Source of the DNA: an uncultured Paracoccaceae bacterium
GTDB lineage: Bacteria > Pseudomonadota > Alphaproteobacteria > Rhodobacterales > Rhodobacteraceae
Direction: 5' to 3'
Length of the DNA: 64,000 nt
Assembly (NCBI GenBank): GCA_937907485.1
Contig: CALESR010000270.1
Location: 7,582 to 71,581, forward strand
This document shows, piece after piece, positions 43,806-51,872 of this stretch. Position 1 is the first letter of the stretch. Each line of letters opens with the position of its first letter. The notes beneath the pieces are model-generated. The model saw only the letters and a program-made list of their open reading frames with translations. It did no database searches and was not told the origin of the DNA. Made by a program: the position numbers and the translations under genes.

Positions 43806-44138
43806 CTACTCCAAGCGCATTCCACACCGATCTCGGATGAGCGCGGCGAAAAGCTCAGTCGTTTCGTTTGGCCACTCATGGCCAGTGCGTTCGCTTGTCT
43901 GGTTCATGTTGAGAACGGCTTCAAGATCGGTAGAGGGTAGCCGTGACAGCGCTTCGTCTAGCATGGCCTCCAGCGCAAGCATGCGTCGCAGGTCTGGCAT
44001 TCGCTCATTGGACGTTGCCTCTCTCGCGAAGCGTTCGACAATGAGGCAATCGGTTCGCTGCCATGTTTGAGCGAGTGCTGGCAAAGCCAAGCAGGCAAGT
44101 GAAGCGACGAAGGGAACGGCAAAGGTCAGTCTGCGCAA
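43806..44138 (-). CDS. Small secreted hypothetical protein
   Basis: A 110-residue protein with a clear signal peptide (hydrophobic AVPFVASLACLALPALA, cleavage at ALA-QTW). The mature part of about 87 residues is helical and has two cysteines that may form a disulfide. No family recognised. It is the only minus-strand gene in the element, next to the right end, and could be a cargo gene read from its own promoter. Confidence 0.6.
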   Translation of the reverse strand: MRRLTFAVPFVASLACLALPALAQTWQRTDCLIVERFAREATSNERMPDLRRMLALEAMLDEALSRLPSTDLEAVLNMNQTSERTGHEWPNETTELFAALIRDRCGMRLE

Positions 44139-44267
44139 AGTTGCCCCCTAATTCTGGCGTTGCGGCCTATGGCTGCACTCGCGTGCCCGCCCACGATGCC
44201 TCTGACTTGCTAACGCAAACTCTCTAGTGGCGCCTAGACGCAACTTTCCCGCCAAGCGTTTTTCCAA

Positions 44268-44288
44268 TGTGGGGTTCTTTGTGGGGTA
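44268..44288 (+). promoter_or_regulatory. Paired putative integrase arm-type sites, right end
   Basis: Two direct copies of TGTGGGGT at 44268-44275 and 44280-44287, 12 bp apart, lie in an AT-rich stretch about 40 to 60 bp inside the right attachment site. The same motif lies at 37776 near the left end. Regular spacing near the core site is typical of integrase arm sites. Confidence 0.55.
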
Positions 44289-44328
44289 TTCTTACATAAA
44301 TCTATAATTAGTCAACGAAATCAACGAT

Positions 44329-44346
44329 ATATGGCGGATGGGGTGG
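44329..44346. repeat. Right attachment site (18-bp direct repeat)
   Basis: ATATGGCGGATGGGGTGG, identical to 37629-37646. It contains the CCA end and acceptor-stem 3' strand of tRNA-Ser, so integration leaves the tRNA gene whole. Confidence 0.9.
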
Positions 44347-44421
44347 GATTCGAACCCACGGTGGGGTTTCCCCCACGCTGGTTTTCAAGACCAGAGCCTT
44401 AAGCCACTCGGCCACCCATCC
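44332..44421 (-). tRNA. tRNA-Ser (anticodon UGA)
   Basis: A 90-nt class II tRNA including encoded CCA. The acceptor stem is GGATGGG paired with CCCATCC, discriminator G. The anticodon stem CTGGT/ACCAG encloses loop CTTGAAA, giving anticodon TGA (serine, UCA codons). A long variable arm GTGGGG-GAAA-CCCCAC and T-arm GTGGG-TTCGAAT-CCCAC follow. Its 3' end is the insertion site of the adjacent element. Confidence 0.96.
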
Positions 44422-44464
44422 GGCCCTGTGGTCATAGCCGCGCGCGCGAGGGGCTGCAAGGCGG

Positions 44465-46474
44465 TCAACCCGTGGCGATGCGCGGCCGACCCGAGGCTGT
44501 GGCGCGCAGGCGGATCTCGATGAGCAGGCGTTGGCCTTCGACCTCGGCGCCGACGTCCTCGCGGACCAGTTCGAGGCGTGGTGCGGTGACTCCGGCGGCG
44601 CGGGCGCGGGACTCGGCGCGCGTTGTGAGGTCGGCACGCAGGGCGGCAACTGCGGCTTCGGCCTCGATGAAGCGTTGGGGACCGGCCTCGAGATGGGCGA
44701 CGAAAAGGCCTGGCGTCGGGCTGGTGACCTGACCTTCGGCGCGCATCGACACCTGGCCCACCACCGCGCCAACCGCATTGGCGACACCGGCGAAGTCGGG
44801 CACGACCACGTCGCAGCCCAGCCGTTCGCCGACCGCGCCATACCAGCACCCGGCCGAAGCCCCCAGCGCGATCACCGGCACTCCCAACCGAGCCTGCAAC
44901 TGCACGAGCGCGGGCGCCCGGTCCAGCGCGGCCCGCGTCAATGGGTGACGGGCGAGGATTTCCGAGGGCAGCGGCCAATCGCGTCCGTCCTCGGCAAAGG
45001 CGGCCTCGAGCAAGCAGGTGACGCTTTGGCGCGTGACCTGATCGGCGATGCGGCGCGCCATGCCCTCGGCGTCGGCGGCCAGCCTTTCGCCATTGCCACC
45101 GCGCTGCCGGGCCAGCAAGGTCAGGCCCTTGTGCGCCGCTGCACCGTCCCAGCCCGACTGACGCCCCAGCACATGCGCCGCATCCGAGGGGGTCGGCCCT
45201 GCCAGCAGCACCAGCCCACGCTGCACCAGCCTTGTCAACGCCGGGCCCTCGATGCGGGCCCGGATCAGCGCGCTCAGCCGCGCGGGACCGGCCAGCAGTC
45301 GCTCGGCCAACGCGGCCTCGCGCGGCTCCAGCCCCCCGGGCAGGGTGGTGAACAGCGGCAAGGCAAAGCGCCAGCCCTCATCAGGCGCGGGGTCACGCCC
45401 CAACGCCTCGTCTAGCGCGCGGTGCACAAGGTCCGGGTGTTGCACTGCCAGCAGCGCCAGCGGCATTACTCGGCGCGGACCCAGTTGCAGATCGCCCTCC
45501 AATCCACCCAGCACCTGCACCTCGCTGTCGCCTCCCAGACCCGAGGTGCGCATCGCCACCGCCTCGACCATCGTGCGCCATCCGCCAACCCGGGCCCCCT
45601 CGGGGTCGATGGCGGGTTTGCCGCCGCGCAGCAGGCAGACGTCGGTGGTGGTGCCGCCAATGTCCGACACCAGTGCATCCTGCAACCCGGTCAGCCAGGC
45701 GGCCCCGGCGATCGAGGCGGCGGGGCCGGACAGGATCGTTTCGATCGGCCGCTCGCGCACCAGGGCGGCGGAAACCAGCGCGCCGTCGCCTCGTACCACC
45801 ATGAGCGGCGCTGATATCCCCAGAACCCGCATATGGCCCTCGCACGAGGTCACCAGCCGGTCGATCATTGACACCAGACGAGCGTTCAGCAACGCGGTCA
45901 ACGCGCGTTTCGGCCCGTTCAACGCCGCCGACAGCTCATGCGAGCAGGTCACTGGCAGGCCGGTGCGCGCGCGGATCAGCGCGCGGGCGGCGATTTCATG
46001 GGCGGGGTTGCGGGTGGCGAATTGCCCGGCGACCGCGATGGCGGCGATGCCTTGGGGCAGGGCGGCGATCCCGGCCTCGAGCGCTGCAAGGTCAAGCGGC
46101 ATCGCCTCGGTTCCGGCATGGCCATGGCCACCGGCAACGTCGATCAAGGGGTCGCTGCCCAGCGCCTCGGCGAGGCCCGCCCGGCTGCGCTCACCCCGAT
46201 CAAAGCCGATCAACACCAGCGCTGCGCGGGTGCCCTGACCCTCGACCAGCGCGTTGGTGGCCAACGTCGTCGACAATGAGACCAGCGCCACATCGCCCGG
46301 CGCCACCCAAGGCGCGCGCGCCAGCACCGCGTCGATTGCGCCGCCGATCCCCACGGACAAATCCGGGCGCGAAGTCAGCGCCTTGGCTTGGGCCAGCACC
46401 TTTTGCGACGCATCGTCCAGCAAGACCGCGTCGGTAAATGTTCCGCCGGTGTCGATGCCCAGAAAAATCGCCAT
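44465..46474 (-). CDS. Hydantoinase/oxoprolinase family protein (HyuA-like)
   Basis: A 669-residue ATPase-fold enzyme subunit of the HyuA/acetone-carboxylase beta type. It starts with the nucleotide motif FLGIDTGGTFTDAV, has STTLATNALVEG, NGPKRALTALLNARL, the second phosphate motif LVSDIGGTTTDVCLL and a C-terminal GASAGCWYGAVGERLG. Members act in ATP-dependent ring opening or carboxylation of hydantoins, 5-oxoproline or ketones, usually with a HyuB partner. No HyuB gene is adjacent, so the substrate cannot be told and the partner may be elsewhere. It stands alone downstream of tRNA-Ser. Confidence 0.87.
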   Translation of the reverse strand: MAIFLGIDTGGTFTDAVLLDDASQKVLAQAKALTSRPDLSVGIGGAIDAVLARAPWVAPGDVALVSLSTTLATNALVEGQGTRAALVLIGFDRGERSRAGLAEALGSDPLIDVAGGHGHAGTEAMPLDLAALEAGIAALPQGIAAIAVAGQFATRNPAHEIAARALIRARTGLPVTCSHELSAALNGPKRALTALLNARLVSMIDRLVTSCEGHMRVLGISAPLMVVRGDGALVSAALVRERPIETILSGPAASIAGAAWLTGLQDALVSDIGGTTTDVCLLRGGKPAIDPEGARVGGWRTMVEAVAMRTSGLGGDSEVQVLGGLEGDLQLGPRRVMPLALLAVQHPDLVHRALDEALGRDPAPDEGWRFALPLFTTLPGGLEPREAALAERLLAGPARLSALIRARIEGPALTRLVQRGLVLLAGPTPSDAAHVLGRQSGWDGAAAHKGLTLLARQRGGNGERLAADAEGMARRIADQVTRQSVTCLLEAAFAEDGRDWPLPSEILARHPLTRAALDRAPALVQLQARLGVPVIALGASAGCWYGAVGERLGCDVVVPDFAGVANAVGAVVGQVSMRAEGQVTSPTPGLFVAHLEAGPQRFIEAEAAVAALRADLTTRAESRARAAGVTAPRLELVREDVGAEVEGQRLLIEIRLRATASGRPRIATG

Positions 46475-46739
46475 GCTTGCCCCCTGTTTCGCCCGGCAGA
46501 GCTAGGCCGTGGCCGGGATAAAGGAAAGGGGGGAAGGCCGGATTGTCGGCAGGCGACGAGCGGATACAACCGCTGATATGACGCGGGTCACAAGAGCTGC
46601 CTCGGGCCGCTGCGCGAGGTACCGCTTTGCCGGGCGGTCAAGCGCCGAGGCGCGAACCATTTGGGCCGGACATCGCCGAATTCTCTGGCCAATCGCGATG
46701 GGGCCGCCCTTCAGCGCCTGTGCTCACTGGACTTTGGCG
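46475..46739. other. Intergenic region, 265 bp
   Basis: Between two minus-strand genes; it must hold the hydantoinase promoter. Short frames open here are not supported by any family match. I see no RNA gene or clear terminator. Confidence 0.3.
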
Positions 46740-49700
46740 TCAGCCCGTCTCCGGTTTGCCGCACCGGGCGGCGATAACGCGCAATGCGCCTAACAAGGCC
46801 TCCTTGCGAAAGGGTTTGGCGACATGGCCGTCAAAACCCGCAGCCGTATAGGTTTCCACCTGATGCTGCATCGCGTTCGCGGTCACCGCCAGTGCCGGTG
46901 TCCGCGGCGCTCCGGCGGCCAACTCGGCTGTGCGAATCCGGGTCAGGGCCTCGAGCCCGTCGAGGCCTGGCATCGAGATGTCGAGCAGCAAACCGTCAAA
47001 TCCGCCGGGTGTGAAGAGGTCACAGGCGGCGTGCCCGTCTTCGGCCAGCGTGACAAGGGCGCCAACGCTGCTCAGCATCGTTTGCAGGATGCGCCGGTTG
47101 GTCAGGTTGTCGTCAGCCACCAAGAGCCGCAACCCGGCGATCCGGTCCGATGTGATACCCTCGACCACCTGCGATGGCGGCGCCTCCTTGCCTCCGACCG
47201 GTGGCGCGGGCAACTGCAGGATAACGCGGGTTCCTTGACCTTCGAGGCTTTCGATCGAGATCGTGCCGCCCATCAGCGAGACCAGCTTGCGGGTGATCGA
47301 TAGGCCAAGACCGGTGCCGCCAAAGCGCCGGGCCGTTGAACTTTCGGCCTGTTCGAATTCGTCAAAGACGCGGGCCAGTTGCTCGGGGCTCATGCCGATG
47401 CCAGTGTCGGCGATCTCGATACGCAACAGGCTGTCGCCGGGTTCGGCGGCCAGCGTCATCGTCACCGATCCGCTTGCCGTGAACTTGATGGCATTGCCGA
47501 CCAGGTTGGTCAGGATCTGCAATAAGCGGTTGGCGTCGCCGCGTCGCGGCAGTTCGAGAGCGGGCGGGATCGGCACGGTGAGGGTCAGGCCCGCTGCCGT
47601 GGCGCGAGGCTGGAACAGCGCCCTGACCCTGCGGAGAACCTCGGCTGGCACGAAAGGCTGTGACTCGACGATCATCTTTCCGGCCTCGATCTTGGCCAGG
47701 TCGAGAATGTCGTTGAGGATGGTCAGCAACCCTTCGCCTGAGACGCGGATCGTGTCGATCATGTCGCGCTGGCGCGGTGAGACTGGGGTTTCTCCCAGCA
47801 ATTCGGCCATGCCCAGAACCCCTGTGAGCGGTGTACGCAGTTCGTGGCTCATATTGGCGAGGAAACGCGATTTTGCTTCGCTGGCGGCCTCGGCGCGTTC
47901 GGTCGCGGCGATCAGCGCGCTGACATTCGACCCGGTTCCGCGATAGCCGCAAAAGGTGCCGGCGTCATCAAAGAAGGGGGCGCCGCTGACGCGCAGCCAG
48001 ACTGGTGACCGCTGGTCGGTGGGCGGCAGTTTCAGCAGCAGGCCCGTCAGGGTCGCGCGGTTTTCAACCAGCACGCCCAGTGCCCGCCAATCGATCCCGA
48101 GACCGGCGATGCCGGAGGCGGGATCCAGCCGGTCCAGCCGTTGACCGATCAGCGGGGCAACGGCGATGCCGGTCGTGCGTTCGAACCCTGAGGTCAAGTG
48201 GCGCAGCAGGTTGCCGGGCGAGACCTCCCAGAACCACTCGTCGCTGACCGCGGCGATATCGGCATAGCGTTGCTCGGACGCGCGCTGCGCGGAGAGAGCC
48301 TCTTCGAGCGCCTGTTTCGCCGCCTCCAGGGCGAATTCGCGTTCCTTGCGTTCGGTGATGTCGATGTGCAGGCCACTTTCCTCGGCAGCGACGCCGGGGG
48401 CGGCCCAACGCTGGACGCGCGACTGCGACATGATCCAGATGTAGTGGCCGTCGCGATGGCGCATGCGAAACTCGTTCGCGATGACGTCGCGGTCGGTGCC
48501 GAACAATTCCGAGACGCCGTTGCGCAGGGCGTCGATATCGTCCGGATGGACCAACGCGTCGAATTTTTCATGCGTCCACGGGTGCAGTTCGGCCAGCCGG
48601 TAGCCCAGCATCGCGGCATATTGCTCGTCGATGACGACCTTGCCCAATACTGAATCCAGTTGCCAGGTGCCGACCGAGGACGCCTCGAGGATGGCGCGCA
48701 TCCGGCCTTCGGTCTCGCGCCGGTCGGTGACGTCGATGCCGATGCCGCTGATCGTCAGCGGGGTGCCGGCCGCATCCGTCGCGCTGACCTTGCCCCGTGC
48801 GAGGATATGCACCCAGTGTCCCAGCGCGTGGCGCAGGCGGAATTCGACCTCTATGCTGGCCTTGGTGCCGTGACGCAAAGCCCGCATCTGGATCACCAGT
48901 GCAAGATGGTCGGCCGGGTGAATCAGGTCCTCCCACATCTCGCGCGTGAGGTTGCCGCCGTCGTCCGAAGGCAGGCCCAGCATGTCAAGCCAGGCACCGT
49001 TGTAAACCGTGGTGCCGCTCTGGCTGTCGAATTCCCAGATTCCCAGCCGAGCCGCCGCGATGACGTCGTTCAGCCGCGCCTCGGCCGAGCGGATTTCGGT
49101 GATGTCGATGCGCAGTCCAACATGGCCCCCTTCGGGGGTCTTGCTGGTCAACGAACGGATCACCCGGCCGTCGGCAAGGCGCAATTCGGTGCTGTGAACC
49201 GTCTGGCGGTGCTGGGCGAGGCGGTCGGCCAGCCAAGCCTCTTCCTGGCCGATGGCGTCGAGGAATTGCCCGCGGTTGAGTTGGCTGCGCAGGATTTCCT
49301 CGAACCGCACTCCGGGCACGATAAGATCGCTCGAAGCCGGGAAATAGGCGCGGTAATGCTCGTTGCAGAGCACCAGACGGTCTTCGGCATCGAAGTAGAC
49401 AAAGCCGTCGGGCAGCGCCTCGATGGCGGCATAGAGCCGGGCATGGGCGCGTTCGGCAGCGCGCGCCATGTCTTCAAGCGCGGCCTCATGACGCTTGAGC
49501 GCGGTGATGTCGGATTCAAGGATGGTGAAGCCGCCTGGCCCGTTGTCGGTCGTTGACATCGGCTGGATGCTGACATCGACCCAGATCTGCTGCCCGTGGC
49601 GGTCTGTCTTGGCAACGTCTATGCGCAGGGGGCGGCGTTCGGCAAAGGCGCTGCCAATGGCAGTCAGAACCTCGGGCGCAATGCCGGGATCGTGCAATTC

Positions 49701-50780
49701 CCAGATGGGGCGGCCGCGCAGCGCCTCGAGCGGTTGGCCGGCGTTGTCTTCGACCACCTTGTTCGCCCAGACAACGCGGCAGTCGGCGTCGAGCACCAAC
49801 GCCTGACTGGTCATGCCACGCGTGACCGCGTCCAACATGGCAATTTCGGCGGCGCGCTGATGATCCTCGGTTATGTCGCGGATGCGAAAGACAAAACCGG
49901 TGCAGCCCTGCCGACCCATGCGGCGCGCAATTGTGGTTTGATACCAGGTGTCGCCGCGTTCATGGGCGATCTTGTAGGGCTGCAGTTCAACGGTGCCCTC
50001 CCGCAGCGCCTGCGCCATTCCTTCGCGTTGCAGGCGGGCGATATCGGCTGGGAGCGTGTCTTCGAGCGTGCCGCCGAGGATCTGGTCGGTTGGCCCGGCG
50101 AGCAGATGCGGTGCCGAGCAATGCAGGTCGATGCAGCGCCCCTCGAGGTCAATTTCCAGCACCAGTTCTGGCATCGCAGACAGCGTGGCGCGCAGCCGTT
50201 CCTCGACGTCGCTGGCGCCGGAATGGTCGCCCAGAAGCGGAGCGATCGCCCCGGCCAATCCGTCGATCAGGTGGCGCAATATGCCAAGGATGCGCGGCGT
50301 GTGCCGGGGATGGCCGTGCGCCGCGGCAAAGCCCAGCACACCAATGCGCTGGCCCTCACGCCCAAGAGGCAGGGCGAATCCGCCGTTCATGCCGAGGGAC
50401 TCGAGCATTTCGCGAGTCACAGGGCATGGGCCTGCGGCGTCGAACACCAGCGGGTCGGTGCCGGGATTGGCCGCAGCCAGCCGTGCCAGCACCGCAGGCG
50501 CGCGGGGCGCCAGCCCGACGCGGCACCACTGGCGGTGCAACCGGTCATGCGTTTCGCTGTTCACCAAAAGCCAGGCGCAATCGGCTTCGAGGATCAGACC
50601 CAGACGTTCGAGCAGTTGATCGACCAGCGCACCCAGTCGATGCGCCGGGGTCTGCGGCAGCCGTGCAAGGCCGCCGAGAACGACCTCGGTCACCGCCTCG
50701 GCGGTGTGATGGGGGCTGGGTTCGTGACGGCTGCCGTCGTCCATCCGGGGGCTTTCGCAGAATGCGTCAGGGTCGAGCAT
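46740..50780 (-). CDS. Multi-PAS hybrid sensor histidine kinase (1346 aa)
   Basis: A very large sensor. Order: a GAF-like domain (about 25-185), then about six PAS domains (roughly 195-970, each ending in an I-T-D/E-x type PAC end such as FRIRDITEDH, RIDITEIRSAE, GIDVTDRRETE, HIDITERKERE), HisKA with FLANMSHELRTPL (phospho-histidine near 990), HATPase with NLVGNAIKFT, DTGIGM and GGTGLGLSI, and a C-terminal receiver with VADDNLTNRRIL, LLLDISMPGLDG and HVAKPF. No membrane segment is seen, so it senses cytoplasmic or dissolved cues such as redox or small ligands. No response-regulator gene is adjacent. It is divergent from the DUF1989 gene. Confidence 0.93.
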   Translation of the reverse strand: MLDPDAFCESPRMDDGSRHEPSPHHTAEAVTEVVLGGLARLPQTPAHRLGALVDQLLERLGLILEADCAWLLVNSETHDRLHRQWCRVGLAPRAPAVLARLAAANPGTDPLVFDAAGPCPVTREMLESLGMNGGFALPLGREGQRIGVLGFAAAHGHPRHTPRILGILRHLIDGLAGAIAPLLGDHSGASDVEERLRATLSAMPELVLEIDLEGRCIDLHCSAPHLLAGPTDQILGGTLEDTLPADIARLQREGMAQALREGTVELQPYKIAHERGDTWYQTTIARRMGRQGCTGFVFRIRDITEDHQRAAEIAMLDAVTRGMTSQALVLDADCRVVWANKVVEDNAGQPLEALRGRPIWELHDPGIAPEVLTAIGSAFAERRPLRIDVAKTDRHGQQIWVDVSIQPMSTTDNGPGGFTILESDITALKRHEAALEDMARAAERAHARLYAAIEALPDGFVYFDAEDRLVLCNEHYRAYFPASSDLIVPGVRFEEILRSQLNRGQFLDAIGQEEAWLADRLAQHRQTVHSTELRLADGRVIRSLTSKTPEGGHVGLRIDITEIRSAEARLNDVIAAARLGIWEFDSQSGTTVYNGAWLDMLGLPSDDGGNLTREMWEDLIHPADHLALVIQMRALRHGTKASIEVEFRLRHALGHWVHILARGKVSATDAAGTPLTISGIGIDVTDRRETEGRMRAILEASSVGTWQLDSVLGKVVIDEQYAAMLGYRLAELHPWTHEKFDALVHPDDIDALRNGVSELFGTDRDVIANEFRMRHRDGHYIWIMSQSRVQRWAAPGVAAEESGLHIDITERKEREFALEAAKQALEEALSAQRASEQRYADIAAVSDEWFWEVSPGNLLRHLTSGFERTTGIAVAPLIGQRLDRLDPASGIAGLGIDWRALGVLVENRATLTGLLLKLPPTDQRSPVWLRVSGAPFFDDAGTFCGYRGTGSNVSALIAATERAEAASEAKSRFLANMSHELRTPLTGVLGMAELLGETPVSPRQRDMIDTIRVSGEGLLTILNDILDLAKIEAGKMIVESQPFVPAEVLRRVRALFQPRATAAGLTLTVPIPPALELPRRGDANRLLQILTNLVGNAIKFTASGSVTMTLAAEPGDSLLRIEIADTGIGMSPEQLARVFDEFEQAESSTARRFGGTGLGLSITRKLVSLMGGTISIESLEGQGTRVILQLPAPPVGGKEAPPSQVVEGITSDRIAGLRLLVADDNLTNRRILQTMLSSVGALVTLAEDGHAACDLFTPGGFDGLLLDISMPGLDGLEALTRIRTAELAAGAPRTPALAVTANAMQHQVETYTAAGFDGHVAKPFRKEALLGALRVIAARCGKPETG

Positions 50781-50895
50781 AGCAGTCAGCGCAACCGCAA
50801 ACAGCTTGAAAAACGGTTAACAGTCGCTCAAAGACACCCACTTGTCGGTCGATTGCTGCCGGGCCATGCTGGGGCACCCTGGTTTCGAGGTTCCG
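50781..50895. promoter_or_regulatory. Divergent intergenic region
   Basis: A 115-bp gap between the kinase (minus) and the amine-utilisation-type operon (plus), with AT-richer sequence near 50790-50825. Promoters for both sides are expected. GAGG at 50887-50890 is a likely ribosome-binding site for the ATG at 50896. Confidence 0.35.
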
Positions 50896-51759
50896 ATGCC
50901 GCATTCTGCCAACACCCCAACCGATGCCCCTGTCGACGCCCGGGCTCGTCGCGCGATTGCACCGGTGATCTGCTATCCGGTCGGCTCGCTGCCGCAGCCT
51001 GACATGGCGCGGATCAGCGCCGCCCGCGCGCGGACCCGACCGGGTGCGCGCACCCTCGTCCCGCCGCGTGAAGGCGCGGCCTTCCGCGTGTCTGCCGGGT
51101 CGTTCTTTCGCATCACCTGCCCGGAGGGTGCTCAAGTCGGCGATCTCAATCTTTTCAATGCGGCCAATCCGGACGAGCGCTTCTTTTCCGGCAAGACCCG
51201 CGCACTGCATGGCACACATCTGAAGGTTGGCCAGCGGATGTGGTCAGGGTTTCCCTATCTGCGGCCGATGGCGACGATGGTCGCCGACACGCTGGCCTGG
51301 TATGGCACCGATCCCCACGGCGGCCGGGTCCATGACGTGATCGGCACGCGTTGCGATCCCTATACGCATTGGCTGCTGTCGGGCGGTCAGATGTATCACC
51401 ATTGCTGCCACTCCAACCTGACCCGTGCTTTGGCCGCGGAAGGGGTCGAGGGTGCCGAGAGGCTGGTGCATGACGTGCTCAATGTCTTCATGTGCACCGG
51501 CTTCACTGCCGATACCGGGCAGTATTTCATGAAGGCCAGTCCGGTGCGCTCCGGGGATTATCTGGAGTTTTTCGCCGAGATCGACCTGTTGGGCGTGCTG
51601 TCAGCCTGTCCGGGGGGCGATTGCGGGTCCGAGCATTCCTCGGACGCGGCGCCGTGCCACCCATTGTTGGTCGAGGTGTTCGAAACCGATACGGCCGCGC
51701 TGGAAGGCTGGTGGCAAGCGCCGACTGTGAACGGGTATGACCGCAGCCACGGGGCCTGA
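50896..51759 (+). CDS. DUF1989 / urea carboxylase-associated-type protein
   Basis: A 287-residue cytoplasmic protein of the DUF1989 family (urea amidolyase/urea carboxylase-associated proteins). Visible blocks are VPPREGAAFRVSAGSFFRI, GDLNLFNAANPDERFFSGKT, HDVIGTRCDPYTHW, HHCCHSNL and LSACPGGDCGSEHS near the end, the last typical of the family. Cysteines and histidines suggest a metal site. Relatives occur with urea, guanidine or amide catabolism genes. Here it is followed by a class III aminotransferase and a glutamine-synthetase-like ligase, so a nitrogen-compound utilisation role is likely. Start at 50896 by ribosome-binding site. Confidence 0.78.
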   Translation: MPHSANTPTDAPVDARARRAIAPVICYPVGSLPQPDMARISAARARTRPGARTLVPPREGAAFRVSAGSFFRITCPEGAQVGDLNLFNAANPDERFFSGKTRALHGTHLKVGQRMWSGFPYLRPMATMVADTLAWYGTDPHGGRVHDVIGTRCDPYTHWLLSGGQMYHHCCHSNLTRALAAEGVEGAERLVHDVLNVFMCTGFTADTGQYFMKASPVRSGDYLEFFAEIDLLGVLSACPGGDCGSEHSSDAAPCHPLLVEVFETDTAALEGWWQAPTVNGYDRSHGA

Positions 51760-51872
51760 TCGCCTGGGGCCTGAGGCCGCAAGCCGTGTGTTTCGGCATG
51801 ACAAAGGGGTGCGGGGGACTTGGCTTTCCCGATGGGTCGGAATATGATCAAATTATGTGACCAGGAGCCCCC

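Larger units (their letters stand above)
37629..44346. mobile_element. 6.7-kb integrated element in tRNA-Ser(UGA)
   Basis: The element lies between two identical 18-bp repeats exactly 6,700 bp apart, the right copy forming the 3' end of an intact tRNA-Ser. It contains a P4-type integrase, an unrecognised AT-rich gene, an AlpA-like regulator, a small HTH-like protein, a tiny membrane protein, a primase-polymerase, a Sel1-repeat secreted protein, two mobile-element hypothetical genes and a small secreted protein. There are no capsid, tail or conjugation genes, so it resembles a small satellite or mobilisable island. The integrase is at the end far from the tRNA gene. Integrase arm-like motifs TGTGGGGT occur at both ends. 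Confidence 0.88.

Noticed and set aside
36771..44346. Prophage spanning the spike operon and the element
   Set aside because: No capsid, terminase, tail or lysis genes are seen, and the element ends map to 37629-44346, outside the spike genes.
44308..44841. Minus-strand frame running through tRNA-Ser
   Set aside because: It covers the tRNA gene and overlaps the end of the hydantoinase family gene in another frame; not coding.
49596..51002. A long plus-strand frame opposite the histidine kinase
   Set aside because: No domain match, and it runs through the PAS domains on the other strand; a shadow.
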